Source: Aliiroseovarius sp. (GTDB taxonomy: Bacteria > Pseudomonadota > Alphaproteobacteria > Rhodobacterales > Rhodobacteraceae). Taken from it: DNA of 37,774 nucleotides. A model generated the notes under the pieces. It did not search any database. It saw nothing but the letters and a program-made list of their open reading frames with translations, and was not told where the DNA came from. A program made the position numbers and the translations under genes. Position 1 is the first letter of the stretch. Each line of letters opens with the position of its first letter. The stretch lies in NCBI RefSeq assembly GCF_030148435.1, contig NZ_JASBTN010000035.1, positions 1-37,774 on the forward strand, read 5' to 3'. This document shows, piece by piece, positions 1 through 8,212 of the stretch.

Positions 1-1
1 C

Positions 2-154
2 CAAAGCGGCCAGCCCATCATGGCCCTTGCGGAAGTCCACCGGATCGCTGGCCACAAAAATCCGGACCTTGTGGAATGGCGTGATCACGTGGCCAAGGCC
101 CGCGCGAGATCGGCGATCCGTGACGCTGGTGTCGCAGCATCGACCAAAACCTAG
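2..154 (+). CDS. C-terminal fragment of an unidentified gene (runs off the left edge)
   Basis: An open frame enters from the left edge and ends at TAG 152-154, giving about 50 codons. The visible part is charged and basic, with a stretch like HRIAGHKNPDLVEWRDHV followed by a KARARSAIRDAG segment. I do not recognise the family. Its last codons overlap, in a different frame, the first recognisable codons of the recombinase remnant at 136-726, so the two either abut at a recombination junction or are the product of a frameshift. The peptide just before the stop (VAAST) faintly resembles the RVST motif of serine recombinases, but the residues before it do not match a recombinase N-terminus. It may be the tail of a mobile-element gene. 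Confidence 0.4.
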   Translation, partial: QSGQPIMALAEVHRIAGHKNPDLVEWRDHVAKARARSAIRDAGVAASTKT

Positions 155-726
155 ACCGTCAGGACTTGGGGGATGTCGATAAGCTCTTTGAAGAGAAGCT
201 ATCAGGGGCATCAGCAAAGGATCGTCCTGAAATGCAAAGTATGATCGACTTCGCCCGCGATGGTGATGAAGTCGTGGTCTGGTCGATTGATCGCATGGCA
301 CGTGATCTTCGTGACCTGCAATCCGTTATCCAAACCCTCAATGAGAAGAACGTGTCCATATCGTTCCTGTCTGAGAATCTGACATTTGCCCCTGCCAGCA
401 ATGACCCATTTGCGAAGCTGCAACTTCACCTGATGGGCGCATTTGCCGAGTTTGAGCGTTCGATCATCCGTAAACGTCAGGCCGAAGGGATCGCCAAGGC
501 AAAAGCCAAAGGTGTCTACAAAGGTCGAAAGCCCTCCATTGATCCTGGGAAGGTCATGGAACTGCATCGTCAGGGCCTTGGACCAACTAAGATCGCCAAT
601 GAGATGGGTATTAGCCGTGTCAGCGTTTATCGGGCGCTGAAAGCGCTCAGAGAGCGCACAGAAGCCCGCCTGAGAGCGCCTAAAGCATCAAGTGACGGAT
701 GGGTCCGCAACATGAAATGGCCCTAA
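136..726 (+). pseudogene. Serine recombinase (resolvase/invertase family), N-terminally truncated
   Basis: Members of this family (Tn3 resolvase, Hin/Gin invertases) cut and rejoin DNA through a catalytic serine in an N-terminal YxRVST motif. From codon 142 the protein matches well: DQNLDRQ, then KLFEEKLSGASAKDRPE, SIDRMARDLRDL with the conserved active-site arginines, AEFERSIIRKRQAEG, and a C-terminal helix-turn-helix (KIANEMGISRVSVYRALK). In-frame TGA 121-123 lies just upstream and the residues before DQN read WCRSI, so the YxRVS start is missing. The first usable start is TTG 166, which gives 186 aa without the catalytic serine. It is probably inactive as a recombinase but could still bind DNA. 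Rescue by frameshifting from the overlapping upstream frame is possible but not supported by similarity. Confidence 0.75.
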
Positions 727-868
727 CAGGCGCCTCAGTGTTGCTAGAAAATGGTATCCTGATGCTGTAGAACAAAACGTAGAACAAAGTACCAAACGCA
801 ACCAATCTCTCGAGATCAGTGTATCGTTTTTTTGTAGTAACTTATGTGATCAAAATACGAGGATGAAG

Positions 869-885
869 GCTCTCCTGGGCACCAC
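869..885 (+). other. tRNA 3'-end-like 11-mer, candidate attachment-site remnant
   Basis: CCTGGGC at 874-880 is followed directly by ACCA at 881-884. That is the layout of a tRNA 3' end: seven-base acceptor strand, discriminator A, then CCA. The matching 5' strand would be GCCCAGG. No tRNA body (T-arm TTCGA or anticodon arm) precedes it, so this is not a tRNA gene. Integrases often leave such a 3'-end copy at the far end of an integrated element, and a recombinase remnant lies 140 bp to the left. The match is short and may be chance. Confidence 0.3.
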
Positions 886-984
886 TCATCCCGAAAAAGC
901 CACAACATACCAATGTGTTACGGATTTCTTGGTCCCTTTAGGGGTGACACAAGGGGTAACATAAACTTCGCTTGTCGTCTTGGA

Positions 985-1040
985 ATTGGGGGAGCATCCG
1001 TCCCAATGGCGGAATATGTTCAACTCAATTGGGGTGCTCC
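985..1040. repeat. Overlapping inverted/direct repeats with two alternative stems
   Basis: ATTGGG occurs at 985-990 and again at 1028-1033, and its complement CCCAAT lies between them at 1002-1007, so CCCAAT can pair with either copy. The downstream pairing is extended by GGAGCA 991-996 with TGCTCC 1035-1040. No T-tract follows, so it is not a simple terminator. It could be a protein-binding site or a decayed element end. Function unknown. Confidence 0.35.
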
Positions 1041-1153
1041 GAGTGAGTTACCACCATGAGTATAGTTTTCATAAAACTTTCCCCATAAAGGACACAGCTT
1101 CGCCCAGTTTGACGAATATTGCTTTTTAGACAAACTCAATCTGAGGCATATCA

Positions 1154-1489
1154 ATGGATCAGAAAACACTTTGGAAGAAGAGCAGTTCGTCAAGTCGCCC
1201 CGGCGTCGAAATTCCTGACGGAAATGGATGTGATCAGAAACGGAAATCCTGTTTCGCGTGGCGGAGATTGCTGCGTTCGGAGACGGGTGCCGTGTCAGTG
1301 GATTGGCTTGTCCTGACGGCGGCCATCGTAATGCTCGGATTTGCAGTCGTATCCCAAGTCAGCGGAGGGACACAGGAGTTGTCCGGAAACGTGAGGAAAT
1401 GCGTAAGAATCCAGGCAAAACTGGTGGCGAAGGACATCCCGTACGAGAAGCAGCTGAAGAGGATCGCCCGCAGGTGCTCCAAACTGTGA
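1154..1489 (+). CDS. Small membrane protein with Flp/Fap-pilin-like segment
   Basis: The 111-aa protein has a basic N-terminal half (about residues 1-42), then ETGAVSVDW, one hydrophobic helix (about residues 50-68, LVLTAAIVMLGFAVVSQV), and a basic C-terminal tail with two cysteines. The E/D-x-GAVxVDW lead-in before a single helix is a pattern I associate with short Flp-type pilin-like proteins of Rhodobacteraceae; the glutamate before the helix recalls the pilin +5 glutamate. The start at 1154 has a GAGG ribosome site about 10 bases upstream. It stands alone, with no tad assembly genes in the window. The basic N-terminus is longer than a usual Flp leader, so the assignment to pilins is tentative and a generic membrane protein is an alternative. 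Confidence 0.55.
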   Translation: MDQKTLWKKSSSSSRPGVEIPDGNGCDQKRKSCFAWRRLLRSETGAVSVDWLVLTAAIVMLGFAVVSQVSGGTQELSGNVRKCVRIQAKLVAKDIPYEKQLKRIARRCSKL

Positions 1490-1547
1490 ACCAGCGCATG
1501 CGGCTGCGGACTGAGCGCTGAACCACTACAGTTAAGTCAGCTTGGGG

Positions 1548-2264
1548 TCAGACCATGCGGATCACGTCCTTGTCGATGGACAGCATATAGCCGCGCCGGG
1601 CGATGGTCTTGACCAGAAGCTCGGACATCAGCTGATTGCCCAGCGCATCGCGCAAGCGCTTGATCCGGGTTGCTCCGGCGGCCTCTTCGCAGTCCGACGC
1701 ATCACGGCCCGACACGATCGCCTCCAGTTCGGCGCCCGAGAGAACGTCGTCATCCATGCGCGCCTCGGCGAGGACGGACAGGGTTTCGATCGCCGCTTCG
1801 GTCAGGGTGAACTCCATATTGTTCAGATAGACCGTGCGCTCTTCGCGCGAGATCAGCAGCGAATTCACCTGGATACCTGCCCGCTCGATCTCTCCCATAC
1901 GGCGGTTGAGCCCGATGATGGTGGTCAGGAACACCAGCGCGGCGACCAGCAGGGCGGTGGAAAAGATCAACAGCACGAAAATCACCACACGGTAGCTGGT
2001 CAGGGTATCGGCAAACGCCGTGCCCGACTGCGCCAGGATTTCCAGCAGCTTGATCTCGGCGCCCGAGGTCAGGTCGTCGTTCTGGATGAAAATCTGCTCC
2101 ACCCGTGCATTGAAGGCGTTCGCATCCGGCAGGTTGACGAAAAGAAGAACGGCCGCCACCAGCAGGATGGCCACAATCACCACCATGCCGATCGGCACGA
2201 CCCGGGCGCCAACCAGGGCTGGCAGGCGGCGGGCTTCAGAAGCGAAGGAAGTAGGCTCCGGCAC
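1548..2264 (-). CDS. Membrane-anchored winged-helix (OmpR-type) transcriptional regulator-like protein
   Basis: The 238-aa protein has two predicted membrane helices (about residues 23-44 and 92-118) flanking a periplasmic loop of about 45 residues. A C-terminal cytoplasmic domain (about 140-235) has the OmpR/PhoB winged-helix layout: TVYLNNMEFTLTEAAIETLSVL, the recognition-helix-like ATRIKRLRDALG, and the closing VKTIARRGYML hairpin. ToxR and CadC place the DNA-binding domain before the membrane helix; here it follows it. The start is GTG 2264 with a strong AAGGAAAG ribosome site. Its first 29 bases overlap the end of the upstream 96-aa gene, so the two are probably co-transcribed, and the exported partner may influence the periplasmic loop. 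Targets are unknown. Confidence 0.7.
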   Translation of the reverse strand: MPEPTSFASEARRLPALVGARVVPIGMVVIVAILLVAAVLLFVNLPDANAFNARVEQIFIQNDDLTSGAEIKLLEILAQSGTAFADTLTSYRVVIFVLLIFSTALLVAALVFLTTIIGLNRRMGEIERAGIQVNSLLISREERTVYLNNMEFTLTEAAIETLSVLAEARMDDDVLSGAELEAIVSGRDASDCEEAAGATRIKRLRDALGNQLMSELLVKTIARRGYMLSIDKDVIRMV

Positions 2265-2526
2265 TGTCTTTCCTTTGATTCAATCCGCTTGCGTCGAATA
2301 TGCCCAGCACGTTCAGCAAGGTCCAGCCGTCCCGGGAAATCCGCCCGGCAATCTGTTGGGCGGCGGCCCGCTTCGATCCACAGGCCGTCTCGGGAAGCTC
2401 GATCACACCATAGTGCAGTTTCAGCGGGTTGTCGCGCTTGGCCTTGTAGTCCGCGAAGCAACCGGCCTGTGCCGGCAGGGCCATCGCGGCCATCAGGCCA
2501 AGGGAGAGGAGTGCATGTTTCATCAT
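2236..2526 (-). CDS. Small exported hypothetical protein
   Basis: The 96-aa protein begins with a clear Sec signal peptide (MMKHALLSLGLMAAMALPAQA, cleavage predicted after residue 21). The mature part has two cysteines (C23, C49), possibly a disulfide, and no recognised catalytic motif; it includes LHYGVIELPETACG and DGWTLLNVLGIFDASG. I do not recognise a named family. The gene is first in a leftward pair with the membrane winged-helix protein, overlapping it by 29 bases, which suggests translational coupling. The small periplasmic product could be an accessory or signal protein for that regulator; this is inferred from context only. Confidence 0.65.
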   Translation of the reverse strand: MMKHALLSLGLMAAMALPAQAGCFADYKAKRDNPLKLHYGVIELPETACGSKRAAAQQIAGRISRDGWTLLNVLGIFDASGLNQRKDSAGAYFLRF

Positions 2527-2552
2527 GAGGCGATCCTGCGTGGCGAAGGGCA

Positions 2553-2565
2553 GTTATTCAATAAC
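2553..2565. promoter_or_regulatory. Perfect 13-bp palindrome in divergent promoter region
   Basis: GTTATT-C-AATAAC is a perfect inverted repeat centred at 2559. It lies between the leftward exported-protein gene (start 2526) and the rightward gene at 2689. An operator for a dimeric regulator is plausible, including the winged-helix protein encoded next door, but the sequence alone does not show it. Confidence 0.35.
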
Positions 2566-2688
2566 AAAAGGGGGTTCGGCGCATTGTTATGCCATGACAA
2601 GGGGCCGATATTGTTTGGCAGAGCGCTCCTCCCGCATCGTTGTCCCATCCCGAATGCATGCTGCCATGCCCCAACAGGAGAAACGACG

Positions 2689-3132
2689 ATGATGACCCCC
2701 TTTGCCCGCCTTGCCACGACCGTGACCCTGAGCCTGGGCCTCGCGCTCAGCCCGATCAGCGCCACCCCCGCAAAAGCCAATGGCAACAACGATGCCTGGG
2801 TGGCCGCCCTTCTGGGCCTGGCGATCGTCGGTGCGATCATTGATGACAATCGTGGCGACCGCTACCGTGGCCGCGACCTGTACCGCCCGGATCGCCCGAG
2901 CCGCAAGGCTCTGCCTGCCCGCTGCCTCCAGCGGTTCGAAACCCGTGACGGTACGCGCCGCTACTTTGGCGCGCGCTGCCTGGACCGCAATTACCGCTTT
3001 GCCAGCCGCCTGCCGGCCCGCTGCGAAACCCAGATCAGGATCCGCAACCGCCACGGCGATCGCGTGCGCCGCGAAGTTTTCAACCCGCGCTGCCTGCGCC
3101 GCGAAGGCTATTGGGTTGCCGGTCGCCGGTGA
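2689..3132 (+). CDS. Exported basic protein with two LPARC-RCL repeats
   Basis: The 147-aa protein has a signal peptide (residues 1-30, ending SATPAKA), a short hydrophobic glycine/alanine-rich segment (about 37-51), an arginine-rich linker, and two imperfect repeats. Repeat one runs from LPARC (75-79) to ARCL (95-98); repeat two from LPARC (108-112) to PRCL (133-136). The cysteine pairs C79/C97 and C112/C135 could each close a disulfide loop. Two ATGs occur in tandem (2689 and 2692), with AGGAG at 2676-2680 in position for either. The product is probably a periplasmic or surface protein; its family is not recognised. A strong terminator follows at 3218. Confidence 0.65.
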   Translation: MMTPFARLATTVTLSLGLALSPISATPAKANGNNDAWVAALLGLAIVGAIIDDNRGDRYRGRDLYRPDRPSRKALPARCLQRFETRDGTRRYFGARCLDRNYRFASRLPARCETQIRIRNRHGDRVRREVFNPRCLRREGYWVAGRR

Positions 3133-3217
3133 CAACAACTACGAGCGCGGTGCGTATCCCCTGAAACCTGGCCGCGCCTTTGGCCCCTGCGCGAGAGTGA
3201 TGTGCGGGGGTCAGCCT

Positions 3218-3247
3218 GGCGGGAGGGCGTCGCCTCCCGCCTTTTTT
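3218..3247 (+). terminator. Rho-independent terminator
   Basis: GGCGGGAGG (3218-3226) pairs perfectly with CCTCCCGCC (3233-3241) around a six-base loop, followed by six T (3242-3247). It ends the transcript of the exported 147-aa protein. It also argues against any rnhB start upstream of 3250. Confidence 0.9.
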
Positions 3248-3282
3248 CTTGCCCCCTTCCCGCAGATACGCGACAGGAGGAC

Positions 3283-3906
3283 ATGGACAAACAGAGCCCC
3301 GATTTCAGTTTCGAGCAAGCCGCGATGGATCGCGGCTTTCCCCGTATCGCCGGTGTGGACGAGGTGGGCCGCGGTCCGCTGGCCGGTCCGGTCACTGCCG
3401 CCGCCGTCGTCCTGGACCCGGCGCGCATCCCACCCGGGCTGAACGATTCCAAGAAACTGACCGCAAAACGGCGCGAGGCGCTCCATGCGCAGATCCTCGA
3501 CATGGCCGAGGTCTCGATCGCCCATGCCTCGGTCGAAGAGATCGACGAGATCAATATCCTGCGCGCCTCGCATTTGGCGATGGAACGTGCAGTGGCCGGG
3601 TTGAAGATCCCACCTGACCACGTGCTGATCGACGGGAATCAGGTCCCGCGCGGTCTGGCTGTTTCCAACGAAACAATCATCAAGGGCGACGCCCGTTCAT
3701 TGTCGATCGCGGCGGCCTCAATTGCGGCCAAAATATGTCGAGATTGTGTCATGGTGGATTTGGCGCAACAGCACCCCGGTTACGGGTGGGAAAAAAACGC
3801 CGGATACGGGACCAAAGCACATATGGAGGGGCTGCGAAATCTTGGTGTGACCCCACACCATAGGCGTTCGTTCAAACCCATCCACAATATCTTGTATCAA
3901 GAGTAA
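3283..3906 (+). CDS. rnhB: Ribonuclease HII
   Basis: RNase HII cleaves the RNA strand of RNA-DNA hybrids and starts removal of misincorporated ribonucleotides in the cytoplasm. The 207-aa product shows the family signature GVDEVGRGPLAGPV (about residues 24-37) with acidic ligands D26 and E27, then LIDGN (D118) and the ASIAAKICRD block (D154). The motifs and length match bacterial RnhB. ATG 3283 is preferred because AGGAGG lies just upstream (close spacing) and because earlier in-frame starts would run through the terminator at 3218-3247. It sits directly upstream of ccrM, an arrangement seen in other alphaproteobacteria. No abnormal features. Confidence 0.95.
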   Translation: MDKQSPDFSFEQAAMDRGFPRIAGVDEVGRGPLAGPVTAAAVVLDPARIPPGLNDSKKLTAKRREALHAQILDMAEVSIAHASVEEIDEINILRASHLAMERAVAGLKIPPDHVLIDGNQVPRGLAVSNETIIKGDARSLSIAAASIAAKICRDCVMVDLAQQHPGYGWEKNAGYGTKAHMEGLRNLGVTPHHRRSFKPIHNILYQE

Positions 3907-3919
3907 ATCGTAAGCCGTT

Positions 3920-5135
<1,216 letters not shown>

Positions 5136-5156
5136 TCCACGACAATTGAATTGGCA

Positions 5157-5255
5157 GGGGGGCGCAAGACCCCCCACACCCGAGGTACCGCCAGTGCCTG
5201 TGGCCCATCCACGGCACTACCTAACTGACCCCGCCCTTGTGGCGGGGCTTTTTTT
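5157..5255 (+). ncRNA. Three-hairpin structured RNA segment (candidate sRNA or ccrM 3'UTR)
   Basis: Three stems follow one another in about 100 bases. Stem 1: GGGGGG 5157-5162 with CCCCCC 5170-5175. Stem 2 is composite: AGGTA 5183-5187 with TACCT 5218-5222, GTGCC 5194-5198 with GGCAC 5213-5217, and GTGG 5200-5203 with CCAC 5209-5212, loop CCCAT. Stem 3 is the terminator 5229-5255. The five-base closing stem around an internal bulge makes chance less likely. The layout resembles a small RNA with an intrinsic terminator, or a processed ccrM 3'UTR. No clear own promoter was identified, and no Rfam family is recognised by eye. Confidence 0.45.
5229..5255 (+). terminator. Rho-independent terminator after ccrM
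   Basis: CCCCGCC (5229-5235) pairs with GGCGGGG (5241-5247) around CTTGT, followed by C and seven T (5249-5255). The GST gene starts only 15 bases later, so that gene needs a promoter inside or upstream of this structure, or depends on readthrough. Confidence 0.9.
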
Positions 5256-5270
5256 GTCCTCTATGGGGGC

Positions 5271-5891
5271 ATGACCCCGGTGCTCTATTCCTTCCGCCGC
5301 TGCCCCTACGCGATCCGCGCCCGCCTGGCCCTGGCCAGCGCCGGGGTGACGGTTGAACTGCGCGAGGTGGTGTTGCGCGACAAGCCTGCGGCCTTTCTGG
5401 AAGCCTCGCCCAGCGCGACGGTGCCCTGTCTGGTGGCGGGCGGCGTGCTGGATGAGAGCCTGGACATCATGCTCTGGGCGCTGGGCCAGAACGACCCCGA
5501 GGGACTGCTCACCGAGCCCGCACCGGAGTTGACTGCGCGGTTCGACGGGGAGTTCAAACACGCGCTCGACCTGACGAAATACGCGGTGCGCCATCCGGAG
5601 AGTGACCCGGAACAAACCCGCGCTGTGGCGATGGAGATGCTCGGCGCTTTGGAGCCGCAGCTTTCCGACGGCTGGCTGTTCGGCACCCGCCCCTGCCTGC
5701 CCGATCTCGCCATCCTGCCCTTCGTCCGGCAGTTTGCCATGATCGACAAGCGACGGTTCGACACCGAAGCCACGCCGCGTGTTTCCGCCTGGTTAGAGAC
5801 CTTTCTGGCCTCCGACCGGCTGGCCAACGTCATGCAGAAACGTCCGGCCTGGCAGCCGGGCGATGCACCCGTCCACTGGCCTAACGAATGA
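5271..5891 (+). CDS. Glutathione S-transferase family protein
   Basis: The 206-aa cytoplasmic protein has an N-terminal thioredoxin-like domain beginning LYSFRRCPYAIRARLAL, where the CPY motif supplies the likely catalytic cysteine or glutathione contact. The conserved VPCL cis-proline follows (about residues 51-54), then DESLDI, matching the E/D-S glutathione-binding step. The second half is the all-helical GST domain with CLPDLAILPFVRQF. The substrate cannot be read from sequence; CPY-containing GSTs often act as thiol transferases or dehalogenase-like enzymes. The start lies 15 bases after the ccrM terminator with a GGGGG ribosome-site-like stretch. The last 11 bases overlap the convergent alkB gene. 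Confidence 0.85.
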   Translation: MTPVLYSFRRCPYAIRARLALASAGVTVELREVVLRDKPAAFLEASPSATVPCLVAGGVLDESLDIMLWALGQNDPEGLLTEPAPELTARFDGEFKHALDLTKYAVRHPESDPEQTRAVAMEMLGALEPQLSDGWLFGTRPCLPDLAILPFVRQFAMIDKRRFDTEATPRVSAWLETFLASDRLANVMQKRPAWQPGDAPVHWPNE

Positions 5892-7020
5892 CCGGCGACG
5901 GCAGGGTGCCCGCCTTGTAGGGCGCCCAATCGGTGATCTCGGGGTAATACATGCCACGCCACTTGCGCACGCGCTTGTTCATCACGCGCCGCCACAGGGG
6001 CGGGATCATCGCCGCCACAGTCATGACCGGATAGCCATAGGGCAGCTGCGGCGCCTCGTGATCCGGGTAGGTCTGCAACAGCGGGAAACGGCGCGCGGGT
6101 TTGTAGTGGTGGTCCGAATGGCGCTGCAGGTTGATCAAGAGCCAGTTCGACGCCATCTGGTCCGAGTTCCAGCTGTGGTGCGGCCGCACGGGTTCGTATT
6201 TGCCATCGCCCAGATGTTTGCGGGTCAGCCCGTAATGTTCGACATAGTTGGTCAGTTCCAACTGCCAGATCGCGATGAAACCCTGCCAGAAGAACAGGGC
6301 AAGGCCCAGCCAGCCGCCGAAAATCACCGCCAGGATCACCGCCACCATTTGCAGCGTACCATAGCGCCAGAACGGATTCGCGGCGTCCAGGGCGCTTAGA
6401 TCGCGCCGCGCCAGCATCGCCTTTTCCGCCCGCCAGGCCGATCCCGGACCGGTCCCGAGCACCCGGAAGAAATAGCGGTGGAACCCTTCGTTGTAACGCG
6501 CGGTCACGCCGTCGCGGGGCGTACCGACATGGGGGTGATGCACCAACAGGTGTTCGCTACGGAAATGGGAATAGAGCACCGTGGCCAGCAGCAGGTCCGC
6601 CAGCCAGCGCTCGAACCGATTGGACTGGTGCATCAATTCGTGGCTGTAGACAATCCCCACCGCGCCGGTCAGCACGCCGACCCCGAAAAAGACGCCGAAT
6701 TTCTCCCATAGGTCCAGATGCCCCGCGCCGGTCACATACCAGATCGTCGCATAGATCAGCACGACCTGAATGGGCAGCCAGATCCAGGTGATCAAACGGT
6801 ACCAGAACAGCTCCTTCTCAGGGGTTCCGACATCCGGGTTTCGCGAATTGCGGCCCAGGGTGGCATCCAGGATGGCATAGAGCCACCAGGTGCCCATCGG
6901 CGGCAGCAGCAGGAACCAGCCGCCTTGGGTCGCCGCCAGCCAGACCGTGGGCAGAAGGGACAGCGACAGGGCAAAAGGCAGGGCGCTGGACAGTTTCGAA
7001 ACTTTGGACGCGGGAACCAT
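5881..7020 (-). CDS. alkB: Alkane 1-monooxygenase (integral-membrane non-haem di-iron)
   Basis: AlkB hydroxylates the terminal carbon of n-alkanes in the inner membrane, using electrons from rubredoxin. The 379-aa protein has multiple membrane helices and the full histidine set: HELMH (127-131), EHLLVHH (156-162), the alkane-hydroxylase signature NYVEHYG (258-264) and LQRHSDHH (298-305). NYxEHYG separates AlkB from fatty-acid desaturases and xylene monooxygenases. The length is slightly under the usual 400 or so. An AGAGAGG ribosome site precedes the ATG. No rubredoxin, rubredoxin reductase or alkS-type regulator is adjacent, so electron partners must be encoded elsewhere. It is unrelated to the DNA-repair AlkB at 35610. 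Confidence 0.92.
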   Translation of the reverse strand: MVPASKVSKLSSALPFALSLSLLPTVWLAATQGGWFLLLPPMGTWWLYAILDATLGRNSRNPDVGTPEKELFWYRLITWIWLPIQVVLIYATIWYVTGAGHLDLWEKFGVFFGVGVLTGAVGIVYSHELMHQSNRFERWLADLLLATVLYSHFRSEHLLVHHPHVGTPRDGVTARYNEGFHRYFFRVLGTGPGSAWRAEKAMLARRDLSALDAANPFWRYGTLQMVAVILAVIFGGWLGLALFFWQGFIAIWQLELTNYVEHYGLTRKHLGDGKYEPVRPHHSWNSDQMASNWLLINLQRHSDHHYKPARRFPLLQTYPDHEAPQLPYGYPVMTVAAMIPPLWRRVMNKRVRKWRGMYYPEITDWAPYKAGTLPSPVIR

Positions 7021-7074
7021 GACGGACCTCTCTTCTACCCCCGGCGCGTGGCTTACAGGAAAACCTCTTTGATC

Positions 7075-8148
7075 TCAATGCGGCACAGGGGGCGTCACAG
7101 GGGGCGTCAAGGTGGAGCGCGCAAGCTCGTAAGCCTTGCGCATCACCGTGGGCAGGTCTGAAGCGCGCACGGGTTGAAAGGCACCACGGTCGGGTTTGGC
7201 ATCCGGCGGCAGTTCAGCCACGCGCAGCGACAGGCGCAGGTGGAAATGGGTAAAGGTGTGCCGCACCTCGGCGCCAGGATCCTGCCAGTCGGCAGTGATC
7301 GGTGGCGCCTCGCACGGCGTGTCGCCCCATTGCGCCCCAGGCCAGCCCAGCATGCCCCCCAACAGCCCCTTGTCCGGGCGGCGCTCCAACAGCCAGGCGC
7401 CATCTTCGCGGCGCGCCAGATATGCGATGCCGTAGCGGGTTGGTTTCGGCCTCTTTGGCGTCTTTTTGGGCAGAGTGGCCTGCACACCGGCCGCTCGGGC
7501 CAAACAGTCACTATTCCACGGACAGATGCCGCATCCGGGGCTTTTTGGCGTGCAGATCGTGGCCCCCAGATCCATCACGGCCTGGGCGTAGTCCCCGGGT
7601 CGGTCCGCCGGTGTCAGGCCGGTGGCCAGCGCTGTCAGCTCCGGCTTGGCGGCGGGCAGGGGCGTCTCGACGTGAAACAGCCGTGCCATGACCCGTTCGA
7701 CATTGCCGTCGACCACGGTCTCGGTCCGATCAAAGGCAATCGCGGCAATCGCGGCTGAGGTATAGGGGCCAATGCCCGGCAGCTCCATCAGCCCGGCGCG
7801 TGTGTCAGGGAATCCGCCGCGCGCAGTAACCTCGCGCGCGCATTTCAACAGGTTGCGTGCCCGGGCATAATAGCCCAGCCCGGCCCATTCCCCCATGACC
7901 CGGTCATCCGAAGCCGCGGCCAGATCCTGCACGGTGGGCCAAAGCGTCATGAACCGGGTGAAATAGTCCCGCACGGCGGCCACGGTGGTCTGTTGCAACA
8001 TGACTTCGGACAGCCAGACCGCGTAAGCGTCGGGCACCACTCCCATCGTGCGATCAGCGGGGGAGACCCGCCAGGGAAGCACCCGCGCATGACGGTCGTA
8101 CCAGTCCAGCAATTCGGCAGAAGACGGGGACGCTCCGCAATCACGCAT
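7075..8148 (-). CDS. mutY: A/G-specific adenine glycosylase MutY
   Basis: MutY removes adenine mispaired with 8-oxoguanine. The 357-aa product has the helix-hairpin-helix LPGIGPYT (123-130), catalytic E48 in WLSEVMLQQT, catalytic D147 in VVDGNVERV, an iron-sulfur loop of the form C-x6-C-x2-C-x5-C (CTPKSPGCGICPWNSDC), and a C-terminal NUDIX-like 8-oxoG recognition domain. The frame stays open far upstream, but that extension would lie antisense across the DUF721 gene and has no MutY similarity; ATG 8148 with AGAAGGG upstream fits the family start. It is transcribed divergently from the DUF721/DciA gene, with 64 bases between them for both promoters. Confidence 0.95.
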   Translation of the reverse strand: MRDCGASPSSAELLDWYDRHARVLPWRVSPADRTMGVVPDAYAVWLSEVMLQQTTVAAVRDYFTRFMTLWPTVQDLAAASDDRVMGEWAGLGYYARARNLLKCAREVTARGGFPDTRAGLMELPGIGPYTSAAIAAIAFDRTETVVDGNVERVMARLFHVETPLPAAKPELTALATGLTPADRPGDYAQAVMDLGATICTPKSPGCGICPWNSDCLARAAGVQATLPKKTPKRPKPTRYGIAYLARREDGAWLLERRPDKGLLGGMLGWPGAQWGDTPCEAPPITADWQDPGAEVRHTFTHFHLRLSLRVAELPPDAKPDRGAFQPVRASDLPTVMRKAYELARSTLTPPVTPPVPH

Positions 8149-8212
8149 ATATTTTTTTACCCTTCTGCCGATTGTTATGGCATAGCGCCGCCGGACCCAT
8201 AGAATAGCGGCC

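Larger units (their letters stand above)
727..1153. other. Non-coding stretch between recombinase remnant and pilin-like gene
   Basis: There is no convincing gene in these 427 bases. The base composition is visibly more A+T-rich than the rest of the window, in keeping with acquired or degenerate DNA. It contains the tRNA-3'-end-like sequence at 874-884 and a set of alternative inverted repeats at 985-1040. AACAAA-type short repeats (gtagaacaaa-like, twice near 767-787) lie near its left end. A Shine-Dalgarno-like GAGG near 1143 belongs to the gene starting at 1154. Confidence 0.5.

Noticed and set aside
136-160. Programmed frameshift joining the 2-154 frame to the recombinase
   Set aside because: No clear slippery heptamer with a downstream structure, and the upstream peptide does not resemble a recombinase N-terminus beyond a short VAAST.
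869-885. Complete tRNA gene
   Set aside because: Only the acceptor 3' strand and CCA are present; no T-arm, anticodon arm or matching 5' strand nearby.
3202-3282. Earlier start for rnhB
   Set aside because: It would translate through a strong terminator at 3218-3247 and adds residues absent from the family.
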